Assembly (NCBI RefSeq): GCF_021155765.1
Contig: NC_060109.1
Coordinates: forward strand, 6,540,001 to 6,604,000
DNA: 64,000 bases
Direction of reading: 5' to 3'
From: Diprion similis
Taxonomy: Eukaryota > Arthropoda > Insecta > Hymenoptera > Diprionidae
Part shown: piece after piece, positions 31,891-43,060 of the stretch
Layout: every line of letters begins with the position of its first letter
Numbering within the stretch: position 1 is the stretch's first letter
Program-made: the position numbers and the translations under genes
Notes under the pieces: generated by a model
Databases searched by the model: none
What the model was told of the DNA's origin: nothing
Seen by the model: only the letters and a program-made list of their open reading frames with translations

Positions 31891-34800
31891 AGTAGATAAT
31901 ATTTGAGAGTTCTGGAATCTAGTTCCAATTTCCGCCACCAGCCCCCCAATTCCTACAGGCCGGGGCGACTGCAGCGCCGCTGGGGGGGGGGGGGGGGGGG
32001 GGGGGAATTCCTGTCGGGTCTTGTTCGACGGCGAGAGGCTCTAGGTTAGATAACGCTAGACCACTTGAAAAAATTCCTGGAAATGCTGCCTCTCAGCTCA
32101 TGCCGATAATAAACGCAGTGGGGTAGGGACACAAGGAGGAAATTAAAACCATGCCAGAATATTTGGTAATGTGCTTATGCATCATTATAAACCATCGCAA
32201 AAACCTTATGCAGAAATTTACCAAGCGGTTCACTCTTGGCTAATCGTCGCAGAGTCGGATTCTCACCACCTGGGTTCAATAATTACTGACTGCTGCTACG
32301 TTTTCTCGAAAGGCTTTTCCCGAACAAACCTTTTCGTCAGGTTCCATGAACATCAATCACCCGGTCAAGAGTATAGGGATGAGAATTCATCTCTATGCCG
32401 CTCGAAGCCACTCTTCGCCAGCCGATTCTCTCACTGTGTATCTTCAAAGTTTTTTTTCACTGACAGGGGAGGGATGGGCGTGTGCAGACTCAGACATGGT
32501 TGACCACAATTTTTATCTTGGAAGCTGTTGCTGCTGCAGAACGCGAAGATCCCCCCCCCCCTCTCTCTCCCTCCGTCCCACCCTCCCTCACGATCCTTTG
32601 ACATAAGGGCAACACATCCATTGCAGACTCATCAGTCTTACACAACACGTAAAAAGAAAAGGTTCAGAATATCATCGTCACCAACGTCAAAGTCATGGCC
32701 GCCGAAGCATACATGGGACTCGTCGAGCAGATGGGGGAGGCGTACAATTTGCTGCGCGAGCAAACTCCCGGAGAAAGAAGTCACGATGTCTTTAATCATT
32801 GGATTGGTATTGGAGTGGCAAATACACAAGTTTTGCAAGATATTCTTCAACAGCCGAGAATGAGTGTGGGGGTGAAACAGCGAATCCAACATAAGATCTC
32901 CCTCATACAATCCCGGGTCGCAAAGATCCAGCAGCAACAGCGGCAGCACGGCCTCGTGATAGGCGGCAATATCAGCAGTCCAGCGGGTGTACAGTGGGAC
33001 GATGTTGACAGCGCTTTTGCTGACCGGATTCGCACCGGCATTGTGACCAATCTTGGCCGTAAGGATTTGAAGGTCTTTCTGAGCGACGCGCGGCGGATCA
33101 TCGTAGGAAAATTGAAACTGGCACAGCGTAATGAGGGGAATGTGAAGGTCAACATGATATTGACATGCAAATTTGAACACGTCAAGCATGACGAGGTCGC
33201 TGCGGAAGTTAAAAGCTTCAATACATCCAACGTGACGATCCTCCCATCGAGTGATATAGACGGCTGGTTCGCGGACGCAAAGAACAAACTGCTCGTAAAG
33301 GTCGAAGATTTCGAACAACGTGATTCCGGCTGGAGTATGATCGAGATTTTAAATATTGCCGTAAATGTCAACCGATACCAGCCTCTCGCTGCAGCAGCTT
33401 CAACATTCGTCACGCTACCCATGGACATTCAACGCAAGAAGGCTGTGGTCAACGTCAAAAACGAGGATAAAAGATGTCTTCTGTGGGCTCGTTACCGCAG
33501 CTCTCCACCCAGTCGACATCAGTATTAGCCAGATGCATAGCTATCGCCGATATATTCGAGAGTTGGACTGCACAGGCAACAAATTCCCCGCTACTCTGCA
33601 TGATGTGGAAAAGTTTGAGAAATTAAATAATTTGCGAATCAATGTATATGCAATAGAATCCGAAACTTTTTCGCATCATGCAAAATCCGAGAAAAGCATC
33701 ATCATGCCGATTTATTTGAGTAAAAATCAGCGTAGCGCAAACGTTGACACGATTCATCTTCTAATGGTTGAAAGTAACAATTGTCCCAAACATGATGTGA
33801 ACCGCGAATTCACACCAAGATTCCACTTTGCTTGGATCAAAGATCTCTCGCGATTGGTTAGCAAACAATTGTCTCAACATAATGGCCAACTGTTTTTATG
33901 CGACAGATGCCTATGCCACTTCGCCGTAAAACACGCCTACGACCACCATCGGCAGGATTGTATTATGTTGAATAAAGTGCGCATGGAATTTCCAAGATCT
34001 GAAGATTCAAATTTAAAGTTTAAAAATTTCAAAAACTAAGGCACTGTCCCGTTTGTTGTTTACGCCGGTCTCGAATGTATATTAAAATCCGAACCTGTAG
34101 ACGAATTTCAAAACCGTAAAACATATGAAATTCAAAAGCATATCCCGCACAGTGTAGCATACTACGTACATTGCGCGTACGATGAGACCTTATCGGAGTT
34201 TCATGGTAAACGCGGCACCGATTGCATCGATTGGTTCATGCAAGAGGTTAAAGATTTATCGGTTGAAGTAGAGTCACGAATCAAAAATATAATTCCGATG
34301 GAGTCTCTCACCCAAGTGCAACGCGATCTTCACATGCGCGCAAAAAATTTTTATATTTGTGAAAAGCCGTTTACTCCCGAGGAGAAAAAGTGCCACGATC
34401 ATTGTCACTTCACGGGTAAATATCGCGGTCCTGCGCATAATCGGTGTAATTTGAATTTCAGAGAGTCGCATACAATTCCGATAGTTTTCCACAATTTGTC
34501 CGGTTACGATTCACATTTTTTGATTGAATCCCTGGCTTTGACTTTCCCGGAGCGGTTACACTGCTACCCATAAATGAGGAAAAATATATATCCTTCACGG
34601 AGCAGGTTGATGGAACGATGATGCATTTGAGATTCATCGATTCGTTTCGATTTATGGCTAGCAGTATTGATAAACTTTCTTCGTATTTAGGCGATGTCGA
34701 TAAACGCATAACACGTGAATTTTACAATAATCCCGCGCATTTCAGCTTGATTACCCGCAAAGGCGTTTTCCCTTACGAATACGTCGATTGTTGGGAGAAA

Positions 34801-35834
34801 CTTGACGAAACTGAATTACCTGCAAAGAATCATTTCTACTCACACCTCTGCAATTCGAATATCACAGACACCGATGTTGAGCACGCTAAAAATGTTTGGG
34901 AAGAATTCCGTTTAGAGTCTTTGGGGGTCTATTCCGATTTATATTTAAAGACGGATGTTTTGTTACTTGCTAATATTTTCCAAAAATTCCGGGCTAGCTG
35001 TTTTAAAACATACGATTTAGATCCGTTGCACTACTACACGGCGCCGGGGCTTGCTTTTGACGCGATGCTTAAACACACAAAGGTGAATTTACAACTTTTC
35101 GATGATCCCGAAACGGTTTTATTCATTGAAAGAGGCATTCGAGGTGGCGTAGCGCAGTGCTCTAATCGACACGCTCACGCCAATAACAGATTTATGGGCA
35201 AAGATTTTGATCCGGATAATGTGGAATCGTATCTTATGTATTTCGATGTGAACAATCTTTACGGTGCGGCTATGAGTGCACATTTACCAACCGACTCGTT
35301 CGAGTGGGAGCATGATCCTATCGATATAACAACCCATCCGGACGATTCACCGATCGGCTACATCCTGGAGGTGGATTTGGACTATCCTACAGAGCTCCAC
35401 GAGGAACACAAAGACCTACCTCTCTGTCCGGAGCATTTCACACCGCCAGGTAGTGAAATCCCTAAACTCGCCACCACCCTTCACCCCAAAACGAAGTATA
35501 TACTACACTATAGAAATTTGAAGCAATGTTTGAGTTTAGGTTTAAAATTAGTCAAGGTGTATAGAGTTTTAAAATTCGCACAATCTCCATGGCTCGAGCC
35601 TTACATCACGCTCAACACCAACATGCGCAAGCAGTCCAGAAACGAATTTGAGAAAAACTTTTACAAATTGATGAATAACGCTGTGTTTGGTGAGACTATG
35701 GAGAATGTACGAAATCACACAAATGTCAAATTAGTTACAAAATGGGAGGGAAGAGGTGGTGCGCGAGCGCTTATCGCTAGGGCAAACTTTCATAGCTGCA
35801 CCGGATCCGAGACTGATATGGTTATTATAGAAAT
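31891..35834 (+). repeat. Left arm of the Polinton palindrome
   Basis: Every position x pairs with 74666-x in the right arm from the middle edge out to the G-run (2-bp offset beyond it). Translated reading frames are the same residue for residue over hundreds of codons. Differences seen: G-run of 24 versus 22, one G/A next to it, one C/G near 35813, and scattered changes in the outer 70 bp. The G-run lies 91-114 bp from the tip. Confidence 0.92.
32007..32694 (+). other. Terminal-proximal non-coding region of the Polinton arm
   Basis: No gene recognised. ORFs of 60-110 codons are mirrored in the other arm and lack motifs. A C/T-rich stretch lies at about 32551-32594. A TTATAAA at about 32184 could be a promoter element, unproven. 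Confidence 0.5.
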
Positions 35835-36462
35835 GAATCGTGTCAAAGTTTACTCTAAGAAACCAATTTATATCGGTGCGGCGATGTTAGACCTTTTGAA
35901 AATTATTCTGTACGATTTTCATCACAATTATATAAAACCGAATTTTCCCGACAAAAAAGCCACGGACAGCCTTATTTACCAATTTAATGTACTTAACATC
36001 TACGATATCGTCAAACATGATGTTGATCCAATGTGTGACACCTCGGACTACCCTCCCGACGATGTGTACGGTATTCCGCTCAAGAACAAGAAACGTCTGG
36101 GCATAATGAAGGACGAGAACAACGGGAAAATTATGACAGAGTTCATTGGGTTGCGAGCGAAGCTGTACACATTCACAACGATGGGCGGAGATGAGAAAAA
36201 ACACGTCAATGGTACGAAAGTAAGCAAACGCGCAAAGGGTGTCAAGAATTCAACGCTGAACACCATCACGTTTGACGATTATAAGCGCTACCTGTTGGCT
36301 TACAAGGAATCGGCTCGATCGCAATGTCTAATTCGTAGCAAAAAACATCAACTAAACACTATCGTACAGAAGAAATTGGCTCTGAGTCGGCAAGATGACA
36401 AGCGGCAATTGATACCTGGGCAGACCGACACCTTACCTTGGGGGTTTGCCGCTGCCCCATAA
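32695..36462 (+). pseudogene. Polinton protein-primed DNA polymerase B, left copy, broken
   Basis: Four blocks form one large polymerase. 32695-33528 is the N-terminal region ending KKAVVNVKNEDKRC; a one-base frame change near 33485-33500 leads to 33500-34039 (IKDLSRLV, then a zinc-binding CDRCLCHF). A TAA at 34037-34039 precedes the exonuclease block to 34573, with an HNH/endonuclease-VII-like CHDHCHFTGKYRGPAHNRCN and FHNLSGYDSHF. A frame change near 34565 leads to the palm block to 36462. Motif A is YFDVNNLYGAAMS, motif B is [15 protein letters not shown]. The exonuclease I motif reads AGLE where the 20-kb fragment has ADL, and motif C (ATDS near 35959) lacks its first acidic residue. The enzyme is inactive. 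Confidence 0.9.
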
Positions 36463-36539
36463 AAGTAATTATAGGATTAGCTGTATGTATGAAACTGCCA
36501 CGAATACTTACGTTCGACACCTTGGACGATCCTTTGTCA
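36463..36539. other. Short region after polB
   Basis: Non-coding tail following the stop of polB; nothing further recognised. Confidence 0.4.
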
Positions 36540-37665
36540 AATCATTTATTCAAAAATGAAAAAAAGTTTTCAGATAATGAAAAAAAGTTTTCCGGAAACG
36601 AGGAAAAGTTTTCAGAAAACAAAATCCCCATTTGATTAACAAGTAAAAAAAGTTTTCTGTAACGGTTTGAATAAGCCCGCCTAATATAAATGACTAGTAT
36701 AGTAGATTTTAAGCCAAATTTGATCACTGTCGTCAGGTGTTCACGAGTTCCGTCGTGACCGTTCCTCGCCCCCACTCTCTCGTCGACGCCTGATATAATA
36801 ACATGTGAAACCATCGATATTAAGTGAGCTCGTCGAAAACGAAAAGTACATAACATATCTTAATAATTTATTTGAAAGTTAACGAAAAATATTCAAAACC
36901 TTTTATAAAAGTGCTATATAAATATATCAAAACGAACGAGGATAATAAAACGACGCAAAATTGAACGATTTACGAAAACGAAAACGAGAGAACATAATGG
37001 AAATTAAACGAATGTTAATGGACGATAACGAGGCGCAAATCTGCTAGGCATATTAACGATAAGTTTTATTTCTACATTTATATACTATATTTTCACCGAC
37101 ATTTATTCTTTATTATACATTTTCAAAACATTTACACCCACATACACCAATCTACATACAAACCTAGCTTATATACATTCATATACACGTTTCTATATAC
37201 AACCTTGTTAATTTACACTTATACACACATCTATATACATAAACCTGTCTTATTTACACTCATATACACATATCTCTATACATATTTTCGCCAATTTACA
37301 CCATATTTAACACAATATAAAACCGACTTATTTATTAATATTATTAATACTGTGTTTTCTTTTCTGATTTATTGAGCTTTTTTCATCTTGAAACCAAACA
37401 TAAAAAAAATAAAGAAAGAGTAATCATAAATGGAAAAATTAAAATAAAATTATATATGGTATACATGTTATTTATACTTTTCTTATTTCTTTTATCATAT
37501 TTCATTAGTGTTGTAATAGAAACAAAAAAAATCTGTTACATTTCCAAATATGAAAAAAAGTTTTCAGAAAACAATATCCCCATTTGATTAACACGTAAAA
37601 GAAAAGTTTTCCCACTATAAAAAAAGGTTTTCCAGAAATGAAAAAAAAAGTTTCCAAAAATAAAC
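36540..37665 (+). repeat. Direct repeats of GAAAAAAAGTTTTC type flanking a dispersed repeat
   Basis: A block with GAAAAAAAGTTTTCAGAAAA and ATCCCCATTTGATTAACA occurs at about 36558-36655 and again at about 37551-37640. Between them (about 36660-37550) lies AT-rich DNA including the copy of the 13.9-kb dispersed repeat at about 36990-37110. The layout could be an insertion flanked by a duplicated block, or a small LTR-like element with these blocks as ends. Confidence 0.55.
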
Positions 37666-37812
37666 ATGTGCCGGATGGAAAAAAATTCCTTGCATCATTA
37701 TTATTACTGTTATCACGGATATGATCTATATGTATACATGAAAAAGAATTGACGGAATATTTTGTATAACTGTATGTTTTATTGTTATTCTGGAGAATAA
37801 ATACAAATTATG
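37666..37812. other. AT-rich spacer
   Basis: Non-coding sequence before the integrase end; nothing recognised. Confidence 0.4.
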
Positions 37813-38079
37813 CTACACGTCTGTTTTATTTATCCAACTGTTGTGTGAACTGTCAAATCCCAACCACGTCACATGGAGCTGATCTCTACGCTTGCGTAAT
37901 ACTTTTCCCACTAGGTAGCCATGGGGGTATTTAACGTTACTGAGTTCCTCCTTATAGAAGCCTCCTTCGATAGGATGATCTTGATAATCGGTAAGTTTGT
38001 ACGTCAGTCGATTGGTATTTTTCAAGTCGTTTACGGTGAATATTTCCGTTATCCACGTGGGCGTATACATTAATTGCAT
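37813..38079 (-). pseudogene. Polinton integrase C-terminus with chromodomain
   Basis: Minus-strand 88 codons: YTPTWITEIFTVNDLKNT, then GGFYKEEL and YLVGKVLRKRRDQLHVTWLG with a final WINKTDV. This is the linker and chromodomain end of the retroviral-type integrase of Polintons, which inserts the linear element and produces 6-bp target repeats. The catalytic core with the DDE residues should lie at higher coordinates but is missing; a stop precedes it (about 38092). It shows that the middle of the element derives from the integrase side. Confidence 0.8.
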
Positions 38080-38831
38080 GACATCGAATCATTTCACTTA
38101 ATGCGATGCTACTTAAAGTACAAACCCTCGCCAACGCTTATCATATCCAGCCGCCTCGTCCTCGCCCCCCCCTCTCCCCATCCTCCTTCCCTTCACCCTT
38201 CCTCCTTCCCTGCCTTGTTACTTCCGCTTTATCATCTCAACCAGTCGGTCTGCGGTGAAATTTTGAGTACGTGAAAAAATATAAATATCTAAATAAATAA
38301 GCAAGAACATTGAAAAGGGCTCGAAAAAAATCATTCTGCGTACTAGTTAAATAAGAAAATGCTGGAAAATAGAAAAAAATTCAAAATGCAGATCAACCAA
38401 GACAATCAGCTAAGCCGTTTATTTTAACCCACAATATTAGGGGGTTCGCTAGGCTGAAAGATCTAACTCCGAGTCAGGTGGCCGACCTGCTATAAAATGT
38501 GTAGATATACCCGTTTGGCGCCTCGGAAAGTCCTTCTTCAGACCCAGACGCCGCCCCTCCAAGGTCGTATTGAATGGATCGAAGTTTCAAATATACGATT
38601 TCAAATTCTATGCATCGAACAATTGATGCATATTCAAACAATGGAAGCGGGAAGATCCAAACCAGCATCCATGACGTCATCTGCTGAAGCGATTGATAGG
38701 AGCGTTCAGACTCAAGCACGTTTCCCGAGCCGCATAGCTAACGTGATAGCCGAATGATATCATTTATTTTTATATCATCGCTTATAACAAGGACGTAAAA
38801 CTAAGTTTTTCATCCCAAGTATTTGCCAAGT
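38080..38831. other. Remaining Polinton spacer
   Basis: No gene recognised. It has a C/T-rich tract at about 38150-38245. An 86-codon plus-strand ORF at 38497-38757 and an overlapping minus ORF at 38474-38719 lack motifs. AAGTATTT occurs on both sides of the junction at 38831/38832 and may be junction microhomology. Confidence 0.45.
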
Positions 38832-41800
38832 ATTTCTATAATAACCATATCACTCTCGGATCCGGTGCAGCTATGAAAGTTTGCCCTAGCGATAAGCGCT
38901 CGCGCACCACCTCTTCCCTCCCATTTTGTAACTAATTTGACATTTGTGTGATTTCGTACATTCTCCATAGTCTCACCAAACACAGCGTTATTCATCAATT
39001 TGTAAAAGTTTTTCTCAAATTCGTTTCTGGACTGCTTGCGCATGTTGGTGTTGAGCGTGATGTAAGGCTCGAGCCATGGAGATTGTGCGAATTTTAAAAC
39101 TCTATACACCTTGACTAATTTTAAACCTAAACTCAAACATTGCTTCAAATTTCTATAGTGTAGTATATACTTCGTTTTGGGGTGAAGGGTGGTGGCGAGT
39201 TTAGGGATTTCACTACCTGGCGGTGTGAAATGCTCCGGACAGAGAGGTAGGTCTTTGTGTTCCTCGTGGAGCTCTGTAGGATAGTCCAAATCCACCTCCA
39301 GGATGTAGCCGATCGGTGAATCGTCCGGATGGGTTGTTATATCGATAGGATCATGCTCCCACTCGAACGAGTCGGTTGGTAAATGTGCACTCATAGCCGC
39401 ACCGTAAAGATTGTTCACATCGAAATACATAAGATACGATTCCACATTATCCGGATCAAAATCTTTGCCCATAAATCTGTTATTGGCGTGAGCGTGTCGA
39501 TTAGAGCACTGCGCTACGCCACCTCGAATGCCTCTTTCAATGAATAAAACCGTTTCGGGATCATCGAAAAGTTGTAAATTCACCTTTGTGTGTTTAAGCA
39601 TCGCGTCAAAAGCAAGCCCCGGCGCCGTGTAGTAGTGCAACGGATCTAAATCGTATGTTTTAAAACAGCTAGCCCGGAATTTTTGGAAAATATTAGCAAG
39701 TAACAAAACATCCGTCTTTAAATATAAATCGGAATAGACCCCCAAAGACTCTAAACGGAATTCTTCCCAAACATTTTTAGCGTGCTCAACATCGGTGTCT
39801 GTGATATTCGAATTGCAGAGGTGTGAGTAGAAATGATTCTTTGCAGGTAATTCAGTTTCGTCAAGTTTCTCCCAACAATCGACGTATTCGTAAGGGAAAA
39901 CGCCTTTGCGGGTAATCAAGCTGAAATGCGCGGGATTATTGTAAAATTCACGTGTTATGCGTTTATCGACATCGCCTAAATACGAAGAAAGTTTATCAAT
40001 ACTGCTAGCCATAAATCGAAACGAATCGATGAATCTCAAATGCATCATCGTTCCATCAACCTGCTCCGTGAAGGATATATATTTTTCCTCATTTATGGGT
40101 AGCAGTGTAACCGCTCCGGGAAAGTCAAAGCCAGGGATTCAATCAAAAAATGTGAATCGTAACCGGACAAATTGTGGAAAACTATCGGAATTGTATGCGA
40201 CTCTCTGAAATTCAAATTACACCGATTATGCGCAGGACCGCGATATTTACCCGTGAAGTGACAATGATCGTGGCACTTTTTCTCCTCGGGAGTAAACGGC
40301 TTTTCACAAATATAAAAATTTTTTGCGCGCATGTGAAGATCGCGTTGCACTTGGGTGAGAGACTCCATCGGAATTATATTTTTGATTCGTGACTCTACTT
40401 CAACCGATAAATCTTTAACCTCTTGCATGAACCAATCGATGCAATCGGTGCCGCGTTTACCATGAAACTCCGATAAGGTCTCATCGTACGCGCAATGTAC
40501 GTAGTATGCTACACTGTGCGGGATATGCTTTTGAATTTCATATGTTTTACGGTTTTGAAATTCGTCTACAGGTTCGGATTTTAATATACATTCGAGACCG
40601 GCGTAAACAACAAACGGGACAGTGCCTTAGTTTTTGAAATTTTTAAACTTTAAATTTGAATCTTCAGATCTTGGAAATTCCATGCGCACTTTATTCAACA
40701 TAATACAATCCTGCCGATGGTGGTCGTAGGCGTGTTTTACGGCGAAGTGGCATAGGCATCTGTCGCATAAAAACAGTTGGCCATTATGTTGAGACAATTG
40801 TTTGCTAACCAATCGCGAGAGATCTTTGATCCAAGCAAAGTGGAATCTTGGTGTGAATTCGCGGTTCACATCATGTTTGGGACAATTGTTACTTTCAACC
40901 ATTAGAAGATGAATCGTGTCAACGTTTGCGCTACGCTGATTTTTACTCAAATAAATCGGCATGATGATGCTTTTCTCGGATTTTGCATGATGCGAAAAAG
41001 TTTCGGATTCTATTGCATATACATTGATTCGCAAATTATTTAATTTCTCAAACTTTTCCACATCATGCAGAGTAGCGGGGAATTTGTTGCCTGTGCAGTC
41101 CAACTCTCGAATATATCGGCGATAGCTATGCATCTGGCTAATACTGATGTCGACTGGGTGGAGAGCTGCGGTAACGAGCCCACAGAAGACATCTTTTATC
41201 CTCGTTTTTGACGTTGACCACAGCCTTCTTGCGTTGAATGTCCATGGGTAGCGTGACGAATGTTGAAGCTGCTGCAGCGAGAGGCTGGTATCGGTTGACA
41301 TTTACGGCAATATTTAAAATCTCGATCATACTCCAGCCGGAATCACGTTGTTCGAAATCTTCGACCTTTACGAGCAGTTTGTTCTTTGCGTCCGCGAACC
41401 AGCCGTCTATATCACTCGATGGGAGGATCGTCACGTTGGATGTATTGAAGCTTTTAACTTCCGCAGCGACCTCGTCATGCTTGACGTGTTCAAATTTGCA
41501 TGTCAATATCATGTTGACCTTCACATTCCCCTCATTACGCTGTGCCAGTTTCAATTTTCCTACGATGATCCGCCGCGCGTCGCTCAGAAAGACCTTCAAA
41601 TCCTTACGGCCAAGATTGGTCACAATGCCGGTGCGAATCCGGTCAGCAAAAGCGCTGTCAACATCGTCCCACTGTACACCCGCTGGACTGCTGATATTGC
41701 CGCCTATCACGAGGCCGTGCTGCCGCTGTTGCTGCTGGATCTTTGCGACCCGGGATTGTATGAGGGAGATCTTATGTTGGATTCGCTGTTTCACCCCCAC

Positions 41801-41971
41801 ACTCATTCTCGGCTGTTGAAGAATATCTTGCAAAACTTGTGTATTTGCCACTCCAATACCAATCCAATGATTAAAGACATCGTGACTTCTTTCTCCGGGA
41901 GTTTGCTCGCGCAGCAAATTGTACGCCTCCCCCATCTGCTCGACGAGTCCCATGTATGCTTCGGCGGCCAT
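38832..41971 (-). pseudogene. PolB, right copy, truncated by the palindrome junction
   Basis: It has the same blocks and the same lesions as the left copy: the frame change near 41170, stop at 40627-40629 and frame change near 40100. The palm block (from 40048) keeps motifs A and B but stops at the junction, running into 22 bp of foreign sequence to a stop at 38810. Motif C and the thumb are absent. The identical lesions in both arms show that the gene was already broken before duplication, or that the arms have been homogenised. Confidence 0.9.
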
Positions 41972-42773
41972 GACTTTGACGTTGGTGACGATGATATTCT
42001 GAACCTTTTCTTTTTACGTGTTGTGTAAGACTGATGAGTCTGCAATGGATGTGTTGCCCTTATGTCAAAGGATCGTGAGGGAGGGTGGGACGGAGGGAGA
42101 GAGAGGGGGGGGGGGATCTTCGCGTTCTGCAGCAGCAACAGCTTCCAAGATAAAAATTGTGGTCAACCATGTCTGAGTCTGCACACGCCCATCCCTCCCC
42201 TGTCAGTGAAAAAAAACTTTGAAGATACACAGTGAGAGAATCGGCTGGCGAAGAGTGGCTTCGAGCGGCATAGAGATGAATTCTCATCCCTATACTCTTG
42301 ACCGGGTGATTGATGTTCATGGAACCTGACGAAAAGGTTTGTTCGGGAAAAGCCTTTCGAGAAAACGTAGCAGCAGTCAGTAATTATTGAACCCAGGTGG
42401 TGAGAATCCGACTCTGCGACGATTAGCCAAGAGTGAACCGCTTGGTAAATTTCTGCATAAGGTTTTTGCGATGGTTTATAATGATGCATAAGCACATTAC
42501 CAAATATTCTGGCATGGTTTTAATTTCCTCCTTGTGTCCCTACCCCACTGCGTTTATTATCGGCATGAGCTGAGAGGCAGCATTTCCAGGAATTTTTTCA
42601 AGTGGTCTAGCGTTATCTAACCTAGAGCCTCTCGCCGTCGAACAAGACCCGACAGGAATTCCCCCCCCCCCCCCCCCCCCCCAGCGGCGCTGCAGTCGCC
42701 CTGGCCTGTAGGAATTGGGGGGCTGGTGGCGGAAATTGGAACCAGATTCCCAAACTCTCATATATTATCCACT
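38832..42773 (-). repeat. Right arm of the Polinton palindrome
   Basis: Inverted copy of 31891-35834. Inner limit at 38832, outer tip at 42773 (ATTATCCACT). C-run at 42661-42682, mirror of the left G-run. Confidence 0.92.
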
Positions 42774-43060
42774 TTCGAAGTAGATGAGAATACGAGCTGG
42801 GATATATTGCGAAAGCAACTGGTCGATCTAGTACGTGCAGAGAACGAGGAAAGAATAATAACAGAGCGACTTTCTACATGGGCAAAGCAGTACGAAGTAA
42901 ACAAGGCAAGAACCAGTCACGTGGTGGATAATAACACGGGGTGAACACGATCGACATCATGACGGAAAACACGAAATTACTTGTCCATTCAAAGACAGAT
43001 GACTGGGAAGCATGAATAGAGAGAATGGAGCTTTATTTTGTCGTAAAAAGACTTGACGAT
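42774..43060 (+). pseudogene. Gypsy gag continued, between Polinton and solo LTR
   Basis: 42774-42944 continues the first ORF (ENTSWDILRKQLVDLVRAEN) to TGA. A second ATG at 42959 opens MTENTKLLVHSKTDDWEA, stops at TGA 43013-43015, and goes on (IERMELYFVVKRLDD) to 43060. A D-D-W start with an ELYF segment is typical for the N-terminal capsid region of insect gypsy gag. The frame resumes at 44202 after the solo LTR. Confidence 0.7.

Larger units (their letters stand above)
31891..42773. mobile_element. Palindromic Polinton/Maverick-like element
   Basis: 10,883 bp with AGT...ACT termini (AGTAGATAAT at the left, ATTATCCACT at the right) and a 6-bp target repeat with one mismatch (TTCGGA 31885-31890, TTCGAA 42774-42779), both typical of Polintons. 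Instead of short terminal repeats the element has arms of about 3.94 kb (31891-35834 and 38832-42773) that are inverted copies carrying most of polB. The unique middle (35835-38831) keeps the polB 3' end, repeats and a minus-strand integrase C-terminus. Capsid, packaging ATPase and protease genes were not found, so it is deleted as well as palindromic. Confidence 0.88.

Noticed and set aside
32638..33318. A 226-codon minus-strand ORF (and its mirror at 41348-42028), plus 193-codon ORFs in the arms
   Set aside because: Both lie antisense to the well-supported polB N-terminal frame and lack motifs; they appear twice only because the arms are inverted copies.
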